From: Nitrococcus mobilis Nb-231
GTDB lineage: Bacteria > Pseudomonadota > Gammaproteobacteria > Nitrococcales > Nitrococcaceae
NCBI RefSeq assembly: GCF_000153205.1
Contig: NZ_CH672427.1
Span: 280,486 to 344,485 of the forward strand
Direction: 5' to 3'
DNA length: 64,000 nt
The notes beneath the pieces are model-generated. The model had not been told where the DNA came from and ran no database searches. It worked only from the letters and a program-made list of their open reading frames with translations. The first letter of the stretch is position 1. Every line of letters starts with the position of its first letter. Made by a program: the position numbers and the translations under genes. Shown here one piece after another: positions 52,039-60,050 of this stretch.

Positions 52039-54687
52039 TTACTCCACGGCTCGATCGAGGCTCCGAGCTACGATCTCGTATACATCCTTGGACAATCCCT
52101 CTTGAGCGTAGATCCGTTCCAGTTGTTGGTGCATGCAGGAGCTTCTTCTCGGATCGTGGCGCCCCCAGCGGCTGAGGGGTGTAACCAGCCGAGCCGCTAC
52201 CTGTGGGTTGATCCCGTCCAGTTCGAGAACCCGATCGGCAAGAAAAGTATAGCCAGCCCCAGAGACGTCATGGAAGCACGCTGGATTACCTTGGGCGAAT
52301 GCACCTAGCAGCGAGCGGACCTTGTTCGGATTGCGGATATCGAAGGCCGGATGCGCCGTTAGCTGGATTACGCGGGCGAGGGTGTCGGAGCGGCTGGACA
52401 GCGCTTGAACCCGAAGCCATTTGTCCACCACCAGCGGCTCGTGTTGCCAGCGGCGGTAGAAATCCGCCAGCGACGCTTCAGCTTCAGAGGCGTTGCTGTC
52501 GACCAGCAGTGCAAGGGCCGCCAGCGCATCCGTCATGTTATCGGCCGTTGCGTATTGGTCGAGACACCGCTGTAGCTCCGTGGAGTTTTGCAAGGTTGCC
52601 AGGTAGCCCAAGACGGCGTTTTTGAGGCGACGGTAGCCGGCCGCCGCCGCCGTGTTTTCGGTCTTATTCCCCTGCTCAACGCAAAGTGCGTAGCGTGCTC
52701 TCAGCTCTTCGCTCAGATGTTCGGCGAGGTTGCAGCGCATGGCTTCGCGTGCGATATGAATGCCCTCGACGTCGATAACCTTCATCTGCTCGGCTAGAAA
52801 ATTCTCGCTCGGCAGCGCCAGGGCCTCGGCAAGCAAGGCGGGGTCGGTTTCGGTGTCGCATAAAGTACGCCGGAAAGCCGTGCGGAAGCGCTCGGGTATC
52901 GACCCGCGCCCCTCGTTGACCCAGCGCAGTAGAATGCGCGCACTGAGTTGCTGGCCTGCCTCCCAGCGATTGAACTCATCGCTGTCATGGCCAAACAAGA
53001 ACGCGAGCTGGTCCTCCGTATAGGCATAGTCCAGTTTTACCGGTGCCGAGAACCCACGCAGCAAAGAGGGGATGGGGCGCTGCGGGATATCGAGAAAGCG
53101 GAATGTCTCCCGCTCATGGCGCAGTTCCAGCACGCGGCTGCCGGTGGTGATTGCCTGGGTTTCGTTCTCTAGGCGCAGCGGCAGATCGTGTCCTTCGGCG
53201 TTCAACAGTCCGACGATCACAGGGATATGCAGCGGCTGTTTGTGCGGCTGGCCTGGCGTGGCAGGGGTATGTTGGCGAATATGCAGGGTGTAGCGGCCCG
53301 AGCCGGGCTCATACTCGTCGTGAACCTCCAGGCACGGTGTGCCCGCTTGGCTGTACCACAGACCGAACTGCTCGAGATCTATCCCGTTGGCTTCGGCCAT
53401 CGCCATGAGGAAATCGCGGCAGGTTACCGCTTGGCCGTCGTGGCGTTGCAGATAGAGCGCCAACCCCTGGCAAAACCCCTCCTGGCCGAGGAGGCTGTGG
53501 TACATTCGAATGACTTCTGCCCCCTTCATATACACGGTCGCCGTGTAGAAATTATTGATCTCGACGTACTTATCGGGGCGTACCGAATGCGCCATCGGGC
53601 CGGCATCTTCCGGGAATTGCGCGGCGCGCAGGCCGCGGACCTCCTGGATCCGTTTCACGGCCGCGGCACCCATGGCCGCAGTGAACTGTTGTTCGCGAAA
53701 TACGGTCAGTCCTTCCTTGAGGCTGAGCTGAAACCAGTCCCGTAACGTGACCCGGTTACCGGTCCAATTGTGGAAGTACTCATGGCCCACCACGGCCAGG
53801 ATGTCCTCATAGTCGGAGTCGGTGGCGGTCTCCGGGCGGGCGAGGATGTACTGGGTGTTGAAAATATTGAGCCCCTTGTTCTCCATGGCCCCCATGTTGA
53901 AATCGCCCACCGCCACGATCATGTAGTCGTTCAGATCGCATTCCAGGTCGTAGGTTGCCTCGTCCCAGCGCATGGCGGCTTGTAGGCAGGCCATGGCGTG
54001 TTCCGTTTTGTCGAGATTCTCGCGCTCGGTGAAAATTCTCAGCCGCACCGTGCGGCCCGAGGCCGTCACATGGCGGTCTTCATGGCAGGCGAGATCCCCG
54101 GCCACCAGCGCGAACAGGTAGCTCGGTTTCGGGAACGGGTCTTCCCAGCGGACCCAGTGGCGATTACCCGCGGCTTGCCCTTGGGCCACTTGGTTGCCAT
54201 TACTGAGCAGCACCGGGTAGCGGTCACGATCCGCCTCGATCGTGGTCGTAAAACGGGCCATCACGTCCGGGCGGTCCAGGAAGAATGTGATGCGCCGAAA
54301 GCCCTGGGCCTCGCATTGGGTGCAGAACATCGCACCGGATCGATACAAACCCTCCAGGCGCATGTTCTCTTGAGGACGAATGCGAGTGATTACCTCAAGG
54401 GTGCACTGCGAGGGTACTCGTTCGATGGTGAGGCTTTCTGCGTCCAGTCGATAATCTTCCTGGGTCAAGGGCACGCCGTCCAGCGCCAGTCCCAGGAGCT
54501 CGAGCTCGATACCGTTCAGGCGCAACGGCTGTGGCTGGGCGTTGTCGGAATCATTGCGCCGCAGTTCGAGGCGCGCGTGAACAGTCGTCTGCTCCTGGTG
54601 TAGATCGAAGTGCAGAGCTACATGATCGACCAGATAATCCGGCGCTGAGTAATCGCGGCGATGGACGGTAGTGGGCTGATGTGCCAT
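52039..54687 (-). CDS. pepN: Aminopeptidase N
   Basis: PepN is the main M1 zinc aminopeptidase of the cytoplasm. The 882-residue protein starts MAHQPTTVHRRDYSAPDYLV. It contains GAMENKGLNIFN (substrate N-terminus binding), VGHEYFHNWTGNRVT with the zinc motif HEYFH and the third ligand Glu about 20 residues on, and DKYVEINNFYTATVYMKGAE with the catalytic Tyr. The C-terminal half is the helical DUF3458-like region. It is first of the pepN-prc pair and divergent from the hydrolase gene. Confidence 0.97.
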   Translation of the reverse strand: MAHQPTTVHRRDYSAPDYLVDHVALHFDLHQEQTTVHARLELRRNDSDNAQPQPLRLNGIELELLGLALDGVPLTQEDYRLDAESLTIERVPSQCTLEVITRIRPQENMRLEGLYRSGAMFCTQCEAQGFRRITFFLDRPDVMARFTTTIEADRDRYPVLLSNGNQVAQGQAAGNRHWVRWEDPFPKPSYLFALVAGDLACHEDRHVTASGRTVRLRIFTERENLDKTEHAMACLQAAMRWDEATYDLECDLNDYMIVAVGDFNMGAMENKGLNIFNTQYILARPETATDSDYEDILAVVGHEYFHNWTGNRVTLRDWFQLSLKEGLTVFREQQFTAAMGAAAVKRIQEVRGLRAAQFPEDAGPMAHSVRPDKYVEINNFYTATVYMKGAEVIRMYHSLLGQEGFCQGLALYLQRHDGQAVTCRDFLMAMAEANGIDLEQFGLWYSQAGTPCLEVHDEYEPGSGRYTLHIRQHTPATPGQPHKQPLHIPVIVGLLNAEGHDLPLRLENETQAITTGSRVLELRHERETFRFLDIPQRPIPSLLRGFSAPVKLDYAYTEDQLAFLFGHDSDEFNRWEAGQQLSARILLRWVNEGRGSIPERFRTAFRRTLCDTETDPALLAEALALPSENFLAEQMKVIDVEGIHIAREAMRCNLAEHLSEELRARYALCVEQGNKTENTAAAAGYRRLKNAVLGYLATLQNSTELQRCLDQYATADNMTDALAALALLVDSNASEAEASLADFYRRWQHEPLVVDKWLRVQALSSRSDTLARVIQLTAHPAFDIRNPNKVRSLLGAFAQGNPACFHDVSGAGYTFLADRVLELDGINPQVAARLVTPLSRWGRHDPRRSSCMHQQLERIYAQEGLSKDVYEIVARSLDRAVE

Positions 54688-54940
54688 GGAAGATCCGTTT
54701 TTTCCCTATTGGTCAGTCGGTTGTACGCCTGGTGCAGGCCTTTTGAAGTTAGCTTAACCTGAATGGCGCAGCGGCGCATCCTCGGGTCTTCGCTGCGGCG
54801 CTCGGCGCGCTTTGCGATCCGTCGTTCAAAAACGCACGCCGGCGCGAAAGCAGGTTAAGATGCGCGCTTATAGCATTGATCAGAGATCGGATGCGGGATT
54901 TCTTAGGTGCCGAGATATGACTTACGGTTGGAGGTAATTG

Positions 54941-55801
54941 ATGTCCGTCGGATTCGGTGATGCAGCAAGCGGCGTAGTTACGCCTGCCGAACCGCAGCTC
55001 GAAATCCTCGTGTACCAGCCGTCGAAGCCTGTGTTCCGAGCTCCATTGCTGTTTCTGCACGGCGCCTTTGTCGCGGCGTGGTGCTGGGAAGTTCACTTTT
55101 TGCCCTATTTCGTGCGGCACGGCTTTACCGTCTACGCGCCGAGCTTGCGAGGCCACGGTCGCAGCGCCGGTGGGCAGCAGTTGCAGCAGACCGGGATAGA
55201 CGAGTTTGTATGCGACCTCGAACGGGTGGTGGCTGGGCTGGAGCATCCGCCTGTGTTGATCGGGCATTCCATGGGGGGGTTCGTGATTCAGAAATACCTT
55301 GAGCGTCATACCGCGCCAGCGGTGGTGCTCATGGCCTCGGTTCCCCCTTCTGGGCTTATGCAGTCAAGCATGCGGCTGATGTTGGCTGACCCGTTGCTGC
55401 TGACGCAGCTTACGGCGTTGCAAGGTATCGGTCCCGGTGCTATGGACCTGAGCAGCGCCCAGCGTGCGGTATTCTCTGGTCAACTACCGGAGGCGGAACT
55501 GCTCGAATATGCCCGCCATCTGCAGCCGGAATCGCAGCGGGCGCTGTGGGACATGACGGTCGGTGCACTGCCGTGCCCGTGGCGGATGCAGACGCCGCCG
55601 ATGCTGGTTATCGGCGCGCAAGACGATGCCTTGTTCTCGGTTGCGGAAGTCGAGCAGACGGCCCGGGCCTACAACGCCGATCTGCATCTGCAGCCGGATA
55701 TGGGGCACGCGGTCATGCTCGAACTGGGCTGGCGCTCGTTGGCAGAGCGCGTCCTCGACTGGTTGGTTGCTAAGCGCTTGGTGGCTCCGTTTGAGCCTTG
55801 A
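54941..55801 (+). CDS. Alpha/beta-fold hydrolase
   Basis: The 286-residue protein has the alpha/beta hydrolase layout. The oxyanion segment is LLFLHGAFVAAWCWEVHFLP, with YAPSLRGHGRSAGG after it and the nucleophile elbow LIGHSMGGFVIQKYL (Ser about residue 110). The acid lies in VIGAQDDALFS, and the catalytic His in DMGHAVMLELGW. The substrate cannot be told. ATG 54941 follows GGAGG by seven bases and is preferred to the adjacent TTG. It lies alone, divergent from pepN and convergent with the next gene. Confidence 0.85.
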   Translation: MSVGFGDAASGVVTPAEPQLEILVYQPSKPVFRAPLLFLHGAFVAAWCWEVHFLPYFVRHGFTVYAPSLRGHGRSAGGQQLQQTGIDEFVCDLERVVAGLEHPPVLIGHSMGGFVIQKYLERHTAPAVVLMASVPPSGLMQSSMRLMLADPLLLTQLTALQGIGPGAMDLSSAQRAVFSGQLPEAELLEYARHLQPESQRALWDMTVGALPCPWRMQTPPMLVIGAQDDALFSVAEVEQTARAYNADLHLQPDMGHAVMLELGWRSLAERVLDWLVAKRLVAPFEP

Positions 55802-55858
55802 CCTGATAGGCGGCGCGTCCCGCCGCCGTTGCGGTCGGGAAGGTTCTCTTGCCGCTGC

Positions 55859-56347
55859 TTACCAGCGGTACTTATCCCAGAGCTCCGGGTTGGCCCAATT
55901 GTTTGGAGACAGCCAGTCTGGAGTTGTCTTATAGGTTGCGATATCGAACTGGTACAGCAACAGCCGCTCGCCCTCTGCCCCGGTTGCCGCGCCGTATGGC
56001 GTGAATCCGAGCCGAATCAGTGAGCGGCGGTTCCAGGGGCCATCAGCCAGACCGGGTGCTACGATGACCAGCACTTTGCGTGCATAAACATCGCGCAGCC
56101 GTGCCAGCAAAACCCCGCTTTCCAACGCGGCTAAAGCCGTATCGGCTTGGACTAGGGCTAGGTCGTGGATGCTCAGGGCGGGCAGCCGTTGCGCTGCCTC
56201 TGCGCTGGAAAGGTGGGTGAGCGTCTCATCCGCACCGGTGAGTGTTTTGACAAGAACGGCCAAAGAATCGCCAATAACCAGAATCGAACTCGGGCGGAGT
56301 TCCTCCAGCACGCTCTGCAGCCGCGCGTTTAGGGTCTCATCTGCCAT
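55859..56347 (-). CDS. Conserved hypothetical protein (DUF6231-like)
   Basis: The 162-residue protein begins MADETLNARLQSVLEELRPS. It has SILVIGDSLAVLV, a segment resembling the nucleotide-binding strand of a Rossmann fold, then DLALVQADTALAALES and RKVLVIVAPGLADG, and ends SPNNWANPELWDKYRW. It resembles a family of small gammaproteobacterial proteins, possibly remnant methyltransferase-like, without a known function. No SAM-binding glycine motif is complete. It is convergent with the hydrolase gene. Confidence 0.6.
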   Translation of the reverse strand: MADETLNARLQSVLEELRPSSILVIGDSLAVLVKTLTGADETLTHLSSAEAAQRLPALSIHDLALVQADTALAALESGVLLARLRDVYARKVLVIVAPGLADGPWNRRSLIRLGFTPYGAATGAEGERLLLYQFDIATYKTTPDWLSPNNWANPELWDKYRW

Positions 56348-56583
56348 CGCTTGGCCCCGGGTTTTGGGCTTGCCATGAACTCGAGGATTTGGCTCGAAAG
56401 CCGGTTATTTGCCCCTGCCGGTCGCTATAAGACAAGTTTACGTGTCGGACAATTTGCGCATTCGCTCACAGCATCTAGTCAAGAAGCGGGGGATCGTATC
56501 GCTATTGCTAACAGTCCGCCTGCGCCGTGTCGCAAAGTCCACGGTATCACAGTAAACGATAGGCGTCAGGAGTCTTGCATTTC

Positions 56584-57348
56584 ATGGATCTGGCAACCCT
56601 CATCGGCTTTATTGGTGCGCTCGGAGTCATAGCCGCTGCCATCTTTATTGGTGGTAGCCCGGCTATATTTTTGAATTTGCCATCGATGCTCATCGTCTTG
56701 GCGGGTACCTTGCTGGCCGTACTGATCAAGTTTCCCCTCGGCCAATTTCTAGGGGCTTTCAAAGCCGCAGGGCGAGCGTTTCGGTATCGCAGTGAGTCCC
56801 CGCAAGGTCTGATCGATCAGACCGTGGAGTTGGCGCAGGTGGCGCGTAAGGAAGGGCTGTTGGCGCTGGAGGGCTATGAGGTAGCCAACCCGTTTTTCCG
56901 GCAAGGCATTCAACTCATTGCCGACGGCCATGAGTCGGAGCTGGTCAAAAAAGTGCTAGGTCAAGAAATCGATCTGACCATGGCGCGTGATGAGCAGGGT
57001 GAGCAGGTCTTCCGGGCGATCGGTGATGTGGCTCCGGCAATGGGTATGATCGGAACCCTGATCGGTTTGGTGCAGATGCTCAGTAACATGGCTGACCCGA
57101 AACAGATCGGTCCGGCGATGGCGGTGGCGCTGCTGACTACGCTTTACGGCGCGGTACTCGCCAACTCGGTTGCAATTCCGATCGCCGATAAGCTGGCGAA
57201 CCGTAACGGCGAGGAGCGCCTCAACCGCACCTTGATCCTAGAGGGTCTGCTGTCCATACAAGAGGGCTTGAACCCTCGGGTGATCGGGGAGCTGTTGAAG
57301 ACTTATCTGCCCGTCAAACAGCGGGCGCCAGCCGAGGAGGCCGCTTGA
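56584..57348 (+). CDS. pomA: Flagellar stator protein PomA/MotA family
   Basis: PomA with PomB forms the ion channel that drives the flagellar motor. The 254-residue protein from ATG 56584 starts MDLATLIGFIGALGVIAAAI, typical of the sodium-type PomA. Four membrane helices are visible, with FRAIGDVAPAMGMIGTLIGL and AVALLTTLYGAVLANSVAIP forming the pore helices. The cytoplasmic loop (about 60-145) contains the rotor-contact charges. Sodium use is inferred from resemblance. pomB begins four bases downstream. Confidence 0.93.
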   Translation: MDLATLIGFIGALGVIAAAIFIGGSPAIFLNLPSMLIVLAGTLLAVLIKFPLGQFLGAFKAAGRAFRYRSESPQGLIDQTVELAQVARKEGLLALEGYEVANPFFRQGIQLIADGHESELVKKVLGQEIDLTMARDEQGEQVFRAIGDVAPAMGMIGTLIGLVQMLSNMADPKQIGPAMAVALLTTLYGAVLANSVAIPIADKLANRNGEERLNRTLILEGLLSIQEGLNPRVIGELLKTYLPVKQRAPAEEAA

Positions 57349-57352
57349 TCAC

Positions 57353-58291
57353 ATGCTCGGCGATGCATCGAAGAGTGGTAAACGGCGGTTGGCTCCTGTC
57401 GGCGCGCCGCCCTGGATGGCGACCTTCGCGGATTTGAGCACGCTGTTGCTGTCCTTCTTCGTGTTGCTGCTCTCTTTCTCAGAGATGGATGTGAACAAGT
57501 ACAAGGAGATCGCGGGCTCCATGCGCATGGCGTTCGGCGTTCAGCGGGAGGATGTTACCAGGGACCCGCCCATGGGTACGAGTTTCGTCGCGCGCGATTT
57601 CAGTCCCGGCCAACCTTCCCAGTCCCCGTTCGCCAAAATCGCGCCAACACCTATGAGCACGAGCGAAGGCATTCGTCCGATGCCACCGCGCGTTACCGTT
57701 GCACCGAGTGGTCCGGGCGGTCCGGACAGCTTGCTCTCTTTGTCGCGGCAGCCCTCTGATGCCGCCGTCGAGCAGGCCCGCAGCAACTTGATCAAACTCC
57801 AGAGCCTGTTTCGCCAGGAGATTGAGCGTGGGTTGATCGAAGTCGCTCAAATCGGTGCTCAGATCGTCATTCGGGTTCGGGAGCATGGTTCGTTCCCCTC
57901 CGGCTCAGCCAAGCTCATCAAGCCGTTTTTGCCGGCGGTGCGCAAGATTGGCCAAGCCATCCGAATGACAGAGGGGCAGGTCATCATCGCCGGCCATACC
58001 GATAACGTTCCGATTCATAATGCCCAGTTTCGATCAAATTGGGATCTTTCGGCGGCGCGCGCGATTTCGCTGCTGCGTGCGTTGGGAGCGGTCGAGGCGG
58101 TGGATGCCAATCGAATTACCGTTGCCGGACATGCCGATACGCGACCTATCGTTTCCAACGACACCCCGCGCCACAGAGCGCGCAACCGCCGGGTCGAGAT
58201 CATCTTAGTCAACGGGAATGGCTTAGAATTGACCCGTAGCCTCAACGAGGTGCTCGAGCCGAGCGATGCAAGAGGAAACGAAGGTGGCTGA
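57353..58291 (+). CDS. pomB: Flagellar stator protein PomB/MotB family
   Basis: The 312-residue protein has a single membrane helix with the ion-binding Asp, APPWMATFADLSTLLLSFFV (Asp near residue 27). A plug and linker rich in Pro and Ser follow, then a C-terminal OmpA-like peptidoglycan-binding domain (about 180-290) with IAGHTDNVPI and NWDLSAARAISLLRALG. It anchors the stator to the wall. Its end overlaps the start of the PilZ gene by 26 bases, coupling stator and c-di-GMP receptor expression. Confidence 0.93.
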   Translation: MLGDASKSGKRRLAPVGAPPWMATFADLSTLLLSFFVLLLSFSEMDVNKYKEIAGSMRMAFGVQREDVTRDPPMGTSFVARDFSPGQPSQSPFAKIAPTPMSTSEGIRPMPPRVTVAPSGPGGPDSLLSLSRQPSDAAVEQARSNLIKLQSLFRQEIERGLIEVAQIGAQIVIRVREHGSFPSGSAKLIKPFLPAVRKIGQAIRMTEGQVIIAGHTDNVPIHNAQFRSNWDLSAARAISLLRALGAVEAVDANRITVAGHADTRPIVSNDTPRHRARNRRVEIILVNGNGLELTRSLNEVLEPSDARGNEGG

Positions 58292-58889
58292 CCGACAGCT
58301 TTGTGGCTCTCTCAAGGACCGGCGCGAGAACTTTCGGATCACCGATGAGGTGCTGCTCGACTACCGGTGCCTGTCTCGGCAGGAGGCGCTGCTGCGCCGC
58401 CAGGCGCCTGCTCAGGATGCATCGAGCGCTTTTGCCTTGGTTCCGGAAATGAACGAGTTGCGCCAGCAAACAGCGATTCTACGGCGCCAGGCCGAGCAAG
58501 AATCGGCGGTGATTGCCCGTCTCATAGAACATCTCGACCGGAAAGTCGATCGGGTGATTGGCGTGTTGATGGTGCATGAACTCGGCAGCCGTTGTCCGCA
58601 GCCCGTTACGGTCGATATCAGCGCCGATGGCATGGGTTTTAGCTCAACGGAGGTGCTCGAAGTAGGACAAGTGTTGGATATACGACTCATGATACCGGCC
58701 ACGGGGTATGGTTTGCACACCTTTGCCCAGGTGATGCGCTGCGGGGAGAGCGGTAAGCACAGCGGGTCCCGCGTCGGTGTGCAGTTCCAGTTTCTGCGCG
58801 ATTACGACCGCGAAGCCCTGGTCCAACACCTTCTGCAGCGCCAGTCGATGCTGCTGCGCCAGCGTAAACAAGATCTCGAAGAGGAATAA
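58266..58889 (+). CDS. PilZ-domain protein with an inserted helical segment (tPilZ-like)
   Basis: PilZ domains bind cyclic di-GMP and tune motility. Both ligand motifs are visible: RRENFR (about residues 19-24, the RxxxR motif) and DISADG (about 119, DxSxxG), then the barrel ending RVGVQFQFLRD. The two motifs are normally some 30 residues apart; here about 95 residues separate them, filled by a charged helical stretch with heptad character (NELRQQTAILRRQAEQESAV, then LIEHLDRKVDRVIG). This recalls the tetrameric PilZ proteins with heptad-repeat helices. It overlaps pomB, so it probably acts on the stator. Confidence 0.8.
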   Translation: MQEETKVADRQLCGSLKDRRENFRITDEVLLDYRCLSRQEALLRRQAPAQDASSAFALVPEMNELRQQTAILRRQAEQESAVIARLIEHLDRKVDRVIGVLMVHELGSRCPQPVTVDISADGMGFSSTEVLEVGQVLDIRLMIPATGYGLHTFAQVMRCGESGKHSGSRVGVQFQFLRDYDREALVQHLLQRQSMLLRQRKQDLEEE

Positions 58890-59007
58890 GGCGCTGCGTT
58901 TGCAACGGCTGGGACAGCAGAGCGGGTGCGGCTCGTGTCACTTTCAGGAGGTGAGCGCACGGAATGTCACAAGCCGGCAGCACTAACCCGACGTGCCCCA
59001 ACATGAC

Positions 59008-59250
59008 TTAGCCGTAATGCAAGGCGGTGATGAGCGGACACGATACATCGCCTTGATGCGCATGGCATTCGCTGACTAGCTCGGTCAATACGGCCTTGAT
59101 CCGGTGCAAGTCAGCGAGTATGGCGCGTACATCGTCCAACCGCTGCGACGCCAGCTCCGTTGCCTCGCTGCAATGCATACCGTCTTCACGACGATCAAAA
59201 CGCGCCGACCAATGTCGCCGGAGCTGATGGGGGATTGGCTGTATGTTGTA
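59008..59250 (-). pseudogene. C-terminal remnant of a MerR-type metal-responsive regulator
   Basis: Read on the minus strand, the frame between stops at 59251-59253 and 59008-59010 gives a C-terminal effector segment: GMHCSEATELASQRLDDVRA, then ILADLHRIKAVLTELVSECH and HQGDVSCPLITALHYG. The Cys at both ends of the dimerisation helix and the CPLI.AL ending fit MerR regulators of the heavy-metal group. The N-terminal winged helix-turn-helix is missing and no good start exists, so it is a truncated gene. It sits just upstream of the first peptide-gene repeat. Confidence 0.5.
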
Positions 59251-59399
59251 TTAAAATCGTTTACTCACAGAAAAAGTTGTCTAACAAAAAACATTACTAG
59301 GTAATGCTCGGCTGTTTGGCTACCTGAGCGATTCAGTTATTAAAAAATAAATGTATTAAAAACAGATAAATATAAATTAATTTGGCTTTTCATCCGCCA

Positions 59400-59416
59400 T
59401 TGGCATGCGATCTGCC
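59400..59416 (+). promoter_or_regulatory. Possible sigma-54 promoter upstream of peptide gene copy 1
   Basis: TTGGCATGCGATCTGCC has the GG and GC dinucleotides exactly ten bases apart, as sigma-54 promoters require. The -24 half (TTGGCATG) is good and the -12 half (CTGCC) is weaker than TTGCA. Transcription would start near 59427, at the foot of the hairpin that follows. No activator site was identified. Confidence 0.35.
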
Positions 59417-59429
59417 TTTATCTAAGCAA

Positions 59430-59448
59430 CGAGAGCGAGATGCTCTCG
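59430..59448 (+). promoter_or_regulatory. 7-bp hairpin in the leader of peptide gene copy 1
   Basis: CGAGAGC (59430-59436) pairs with GCTCTCG (59442-59448) across a GAGAT loop. The same hairpin occurs in copy 2. It may be an operator or a 5' mRNA stabiliser; no T-run follows, so it is not a terminator. Confidence 0.45.
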
Positions 59449-59509
59449 GAGCCAAGACCAGACGAGTTTTTAATCGACGATCGAACGTAACTTTTAGGAG
59501 ATCAAGACC

Positions 59510-59752
59510 ATGGCGAGCATCATGATCCGTGACCTGAGCATGACCGAGACCTTGGACCGGCAGGCGAGTCTGCGCGTGAAGGGCGGCTGGTACGGCGGCT
59601 ACCTCATGCCCCATCTGAGCTACCCGAGCAGCATCAGCAAGAAGTTCACCAATCAGATTCAGGTGGCCAAGGTCAACAACACGGCAGTGGGCATCGGTGG
59701 TCCGAACACCTTCAACCTCAACGGCACCATCGTCCAGAGCCAAAGCGCCTGA
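59510..59752 (+). CDS. 80-residue peptide with a double-glycine leader-like segment, copy 1
   Basis: The gene has AGGAG nine bases before the ATG and a strong terminator 23 bp after its stop. Residues 1-26 look like a leader: MASIMIRDL, then LDRQASLRVKGG, with Leu15, Val23 and Gly25-Gly26 at the -12, -4 and -2/-1 positions used by C39-type leader peptidases. The remaining 54 residues form a Cys-free core with an aromatic start (WYGGYLMPHLSYPSS) and a Asn/Gly/Ser-rich end (NNTAVGIGGPNTFNLNGTIV). Small proteins starting I-x-DL...LDR.A...GG occur in other proteobacteria, usually uncharacterised; no function is claimed. No transporter or modifying enzyme is nearby. Only residues 10 and 11 differ from copy 2. 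Confidence 0.8.
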   Translation: MASIMIRDLSMTETLDRQASLRVKGGWYGGYLMPHLSYPSSISKKFTNQIQVAKVNNTAVGIGGPNTFNLNGTIVQSQSA

Positions 59753-59774
59753 GCGAGAAGCTCACAGCAACTCA

Positions 59775-59809
59775 CGCGGCGGAGACCAGGCAGGTCCCCG
59801 CCGCGTTTT
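59775..59809 (+). terminator. Intrinsic terminator of peptide gene copy 1
   Basis: CGCGGCGGAGACC (59775-59787) pairs with GGTCCCCGCCGCG (59793-59805) over loop AGGCA, 12 of 13 positions paired with one A-C mismatch, followed by TTTT. Confidence 0.85.
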
Positions 59810-59866
59810 AGCGTCCCGCCCTTTCGCATCGTCCGGCTACGCGCATTCCCGAATCAGCGGAAAAAC

Positions 59867-60050
59867 CTAGCCCAACTTAGCGGATTCGGCTGTTCTGAAA
59901 CGCCAACTAATTGATTAATATAGGCGCACCCTCCAAAGGTCTTCACTACAACGGGTTTGCGGGGCTTATCCACAGACCGCCTTTTGATTTTCAAAAAGAT
60001 TTTTCTTCGGCGCCCGCAAAATCCGGGGCGAATCCGCTAAGTTGGGCTAG
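59867..60050. mobile_element. MITE-like element, 184 bp, with 22-bp perfect terminal inverted repeats
   Basis: The left end (59867-59888, starting CTAGCCCAAC) and the right end (60029-60050, ending TTGGGCTAG) are perfect reverse complements over 22 bp. The interior is non-coding and AT-rich in part, with a perfect DnaA-box 9-mer TTATCCACA at 59966-59974. The ends are CTAG themselves, which may be the target. A 10-bp hairpin, GGCGGCGCAT (60052-60061) with its complement (60067-60076), lies immediately outside the right end. Confidence 0.7.

Larger units (their letters stand above)
59345..59860 (+). repeat. Direct repeat copy 1 carrying a complete small-peptide transcription unit
   Basis: This segment is nearly identical to 61019-61533, offset 1674 bp. 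Similarity is strong from about 59371 to 59860 and weaker, AT-rich, back to about 59275. It contains promoter-like sequence, a hairpin, a ribosome binding site, the 80-codon gene and a terminator. The match ends abruptly six bases before a MITE-like element. Confidence 0.9.

Noticed and set aside
59104..59304. 66-codon plus-strand frame upstream of the first repeat
   Set aside because: The opposite strand carries a recognisable MerR C-terminal segment over the same bases, and this frame lacks a ribosome binding site.
59390..59743. 117-codon minus-strand frame opposite peptide gene copy 1 (and its twin at 61064-61417)
   Set aside because: It exists only because the forward gene is duplicated. 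It lacks a ribosome binding site, and the forward gene has one plus a terminator in the right orientation.
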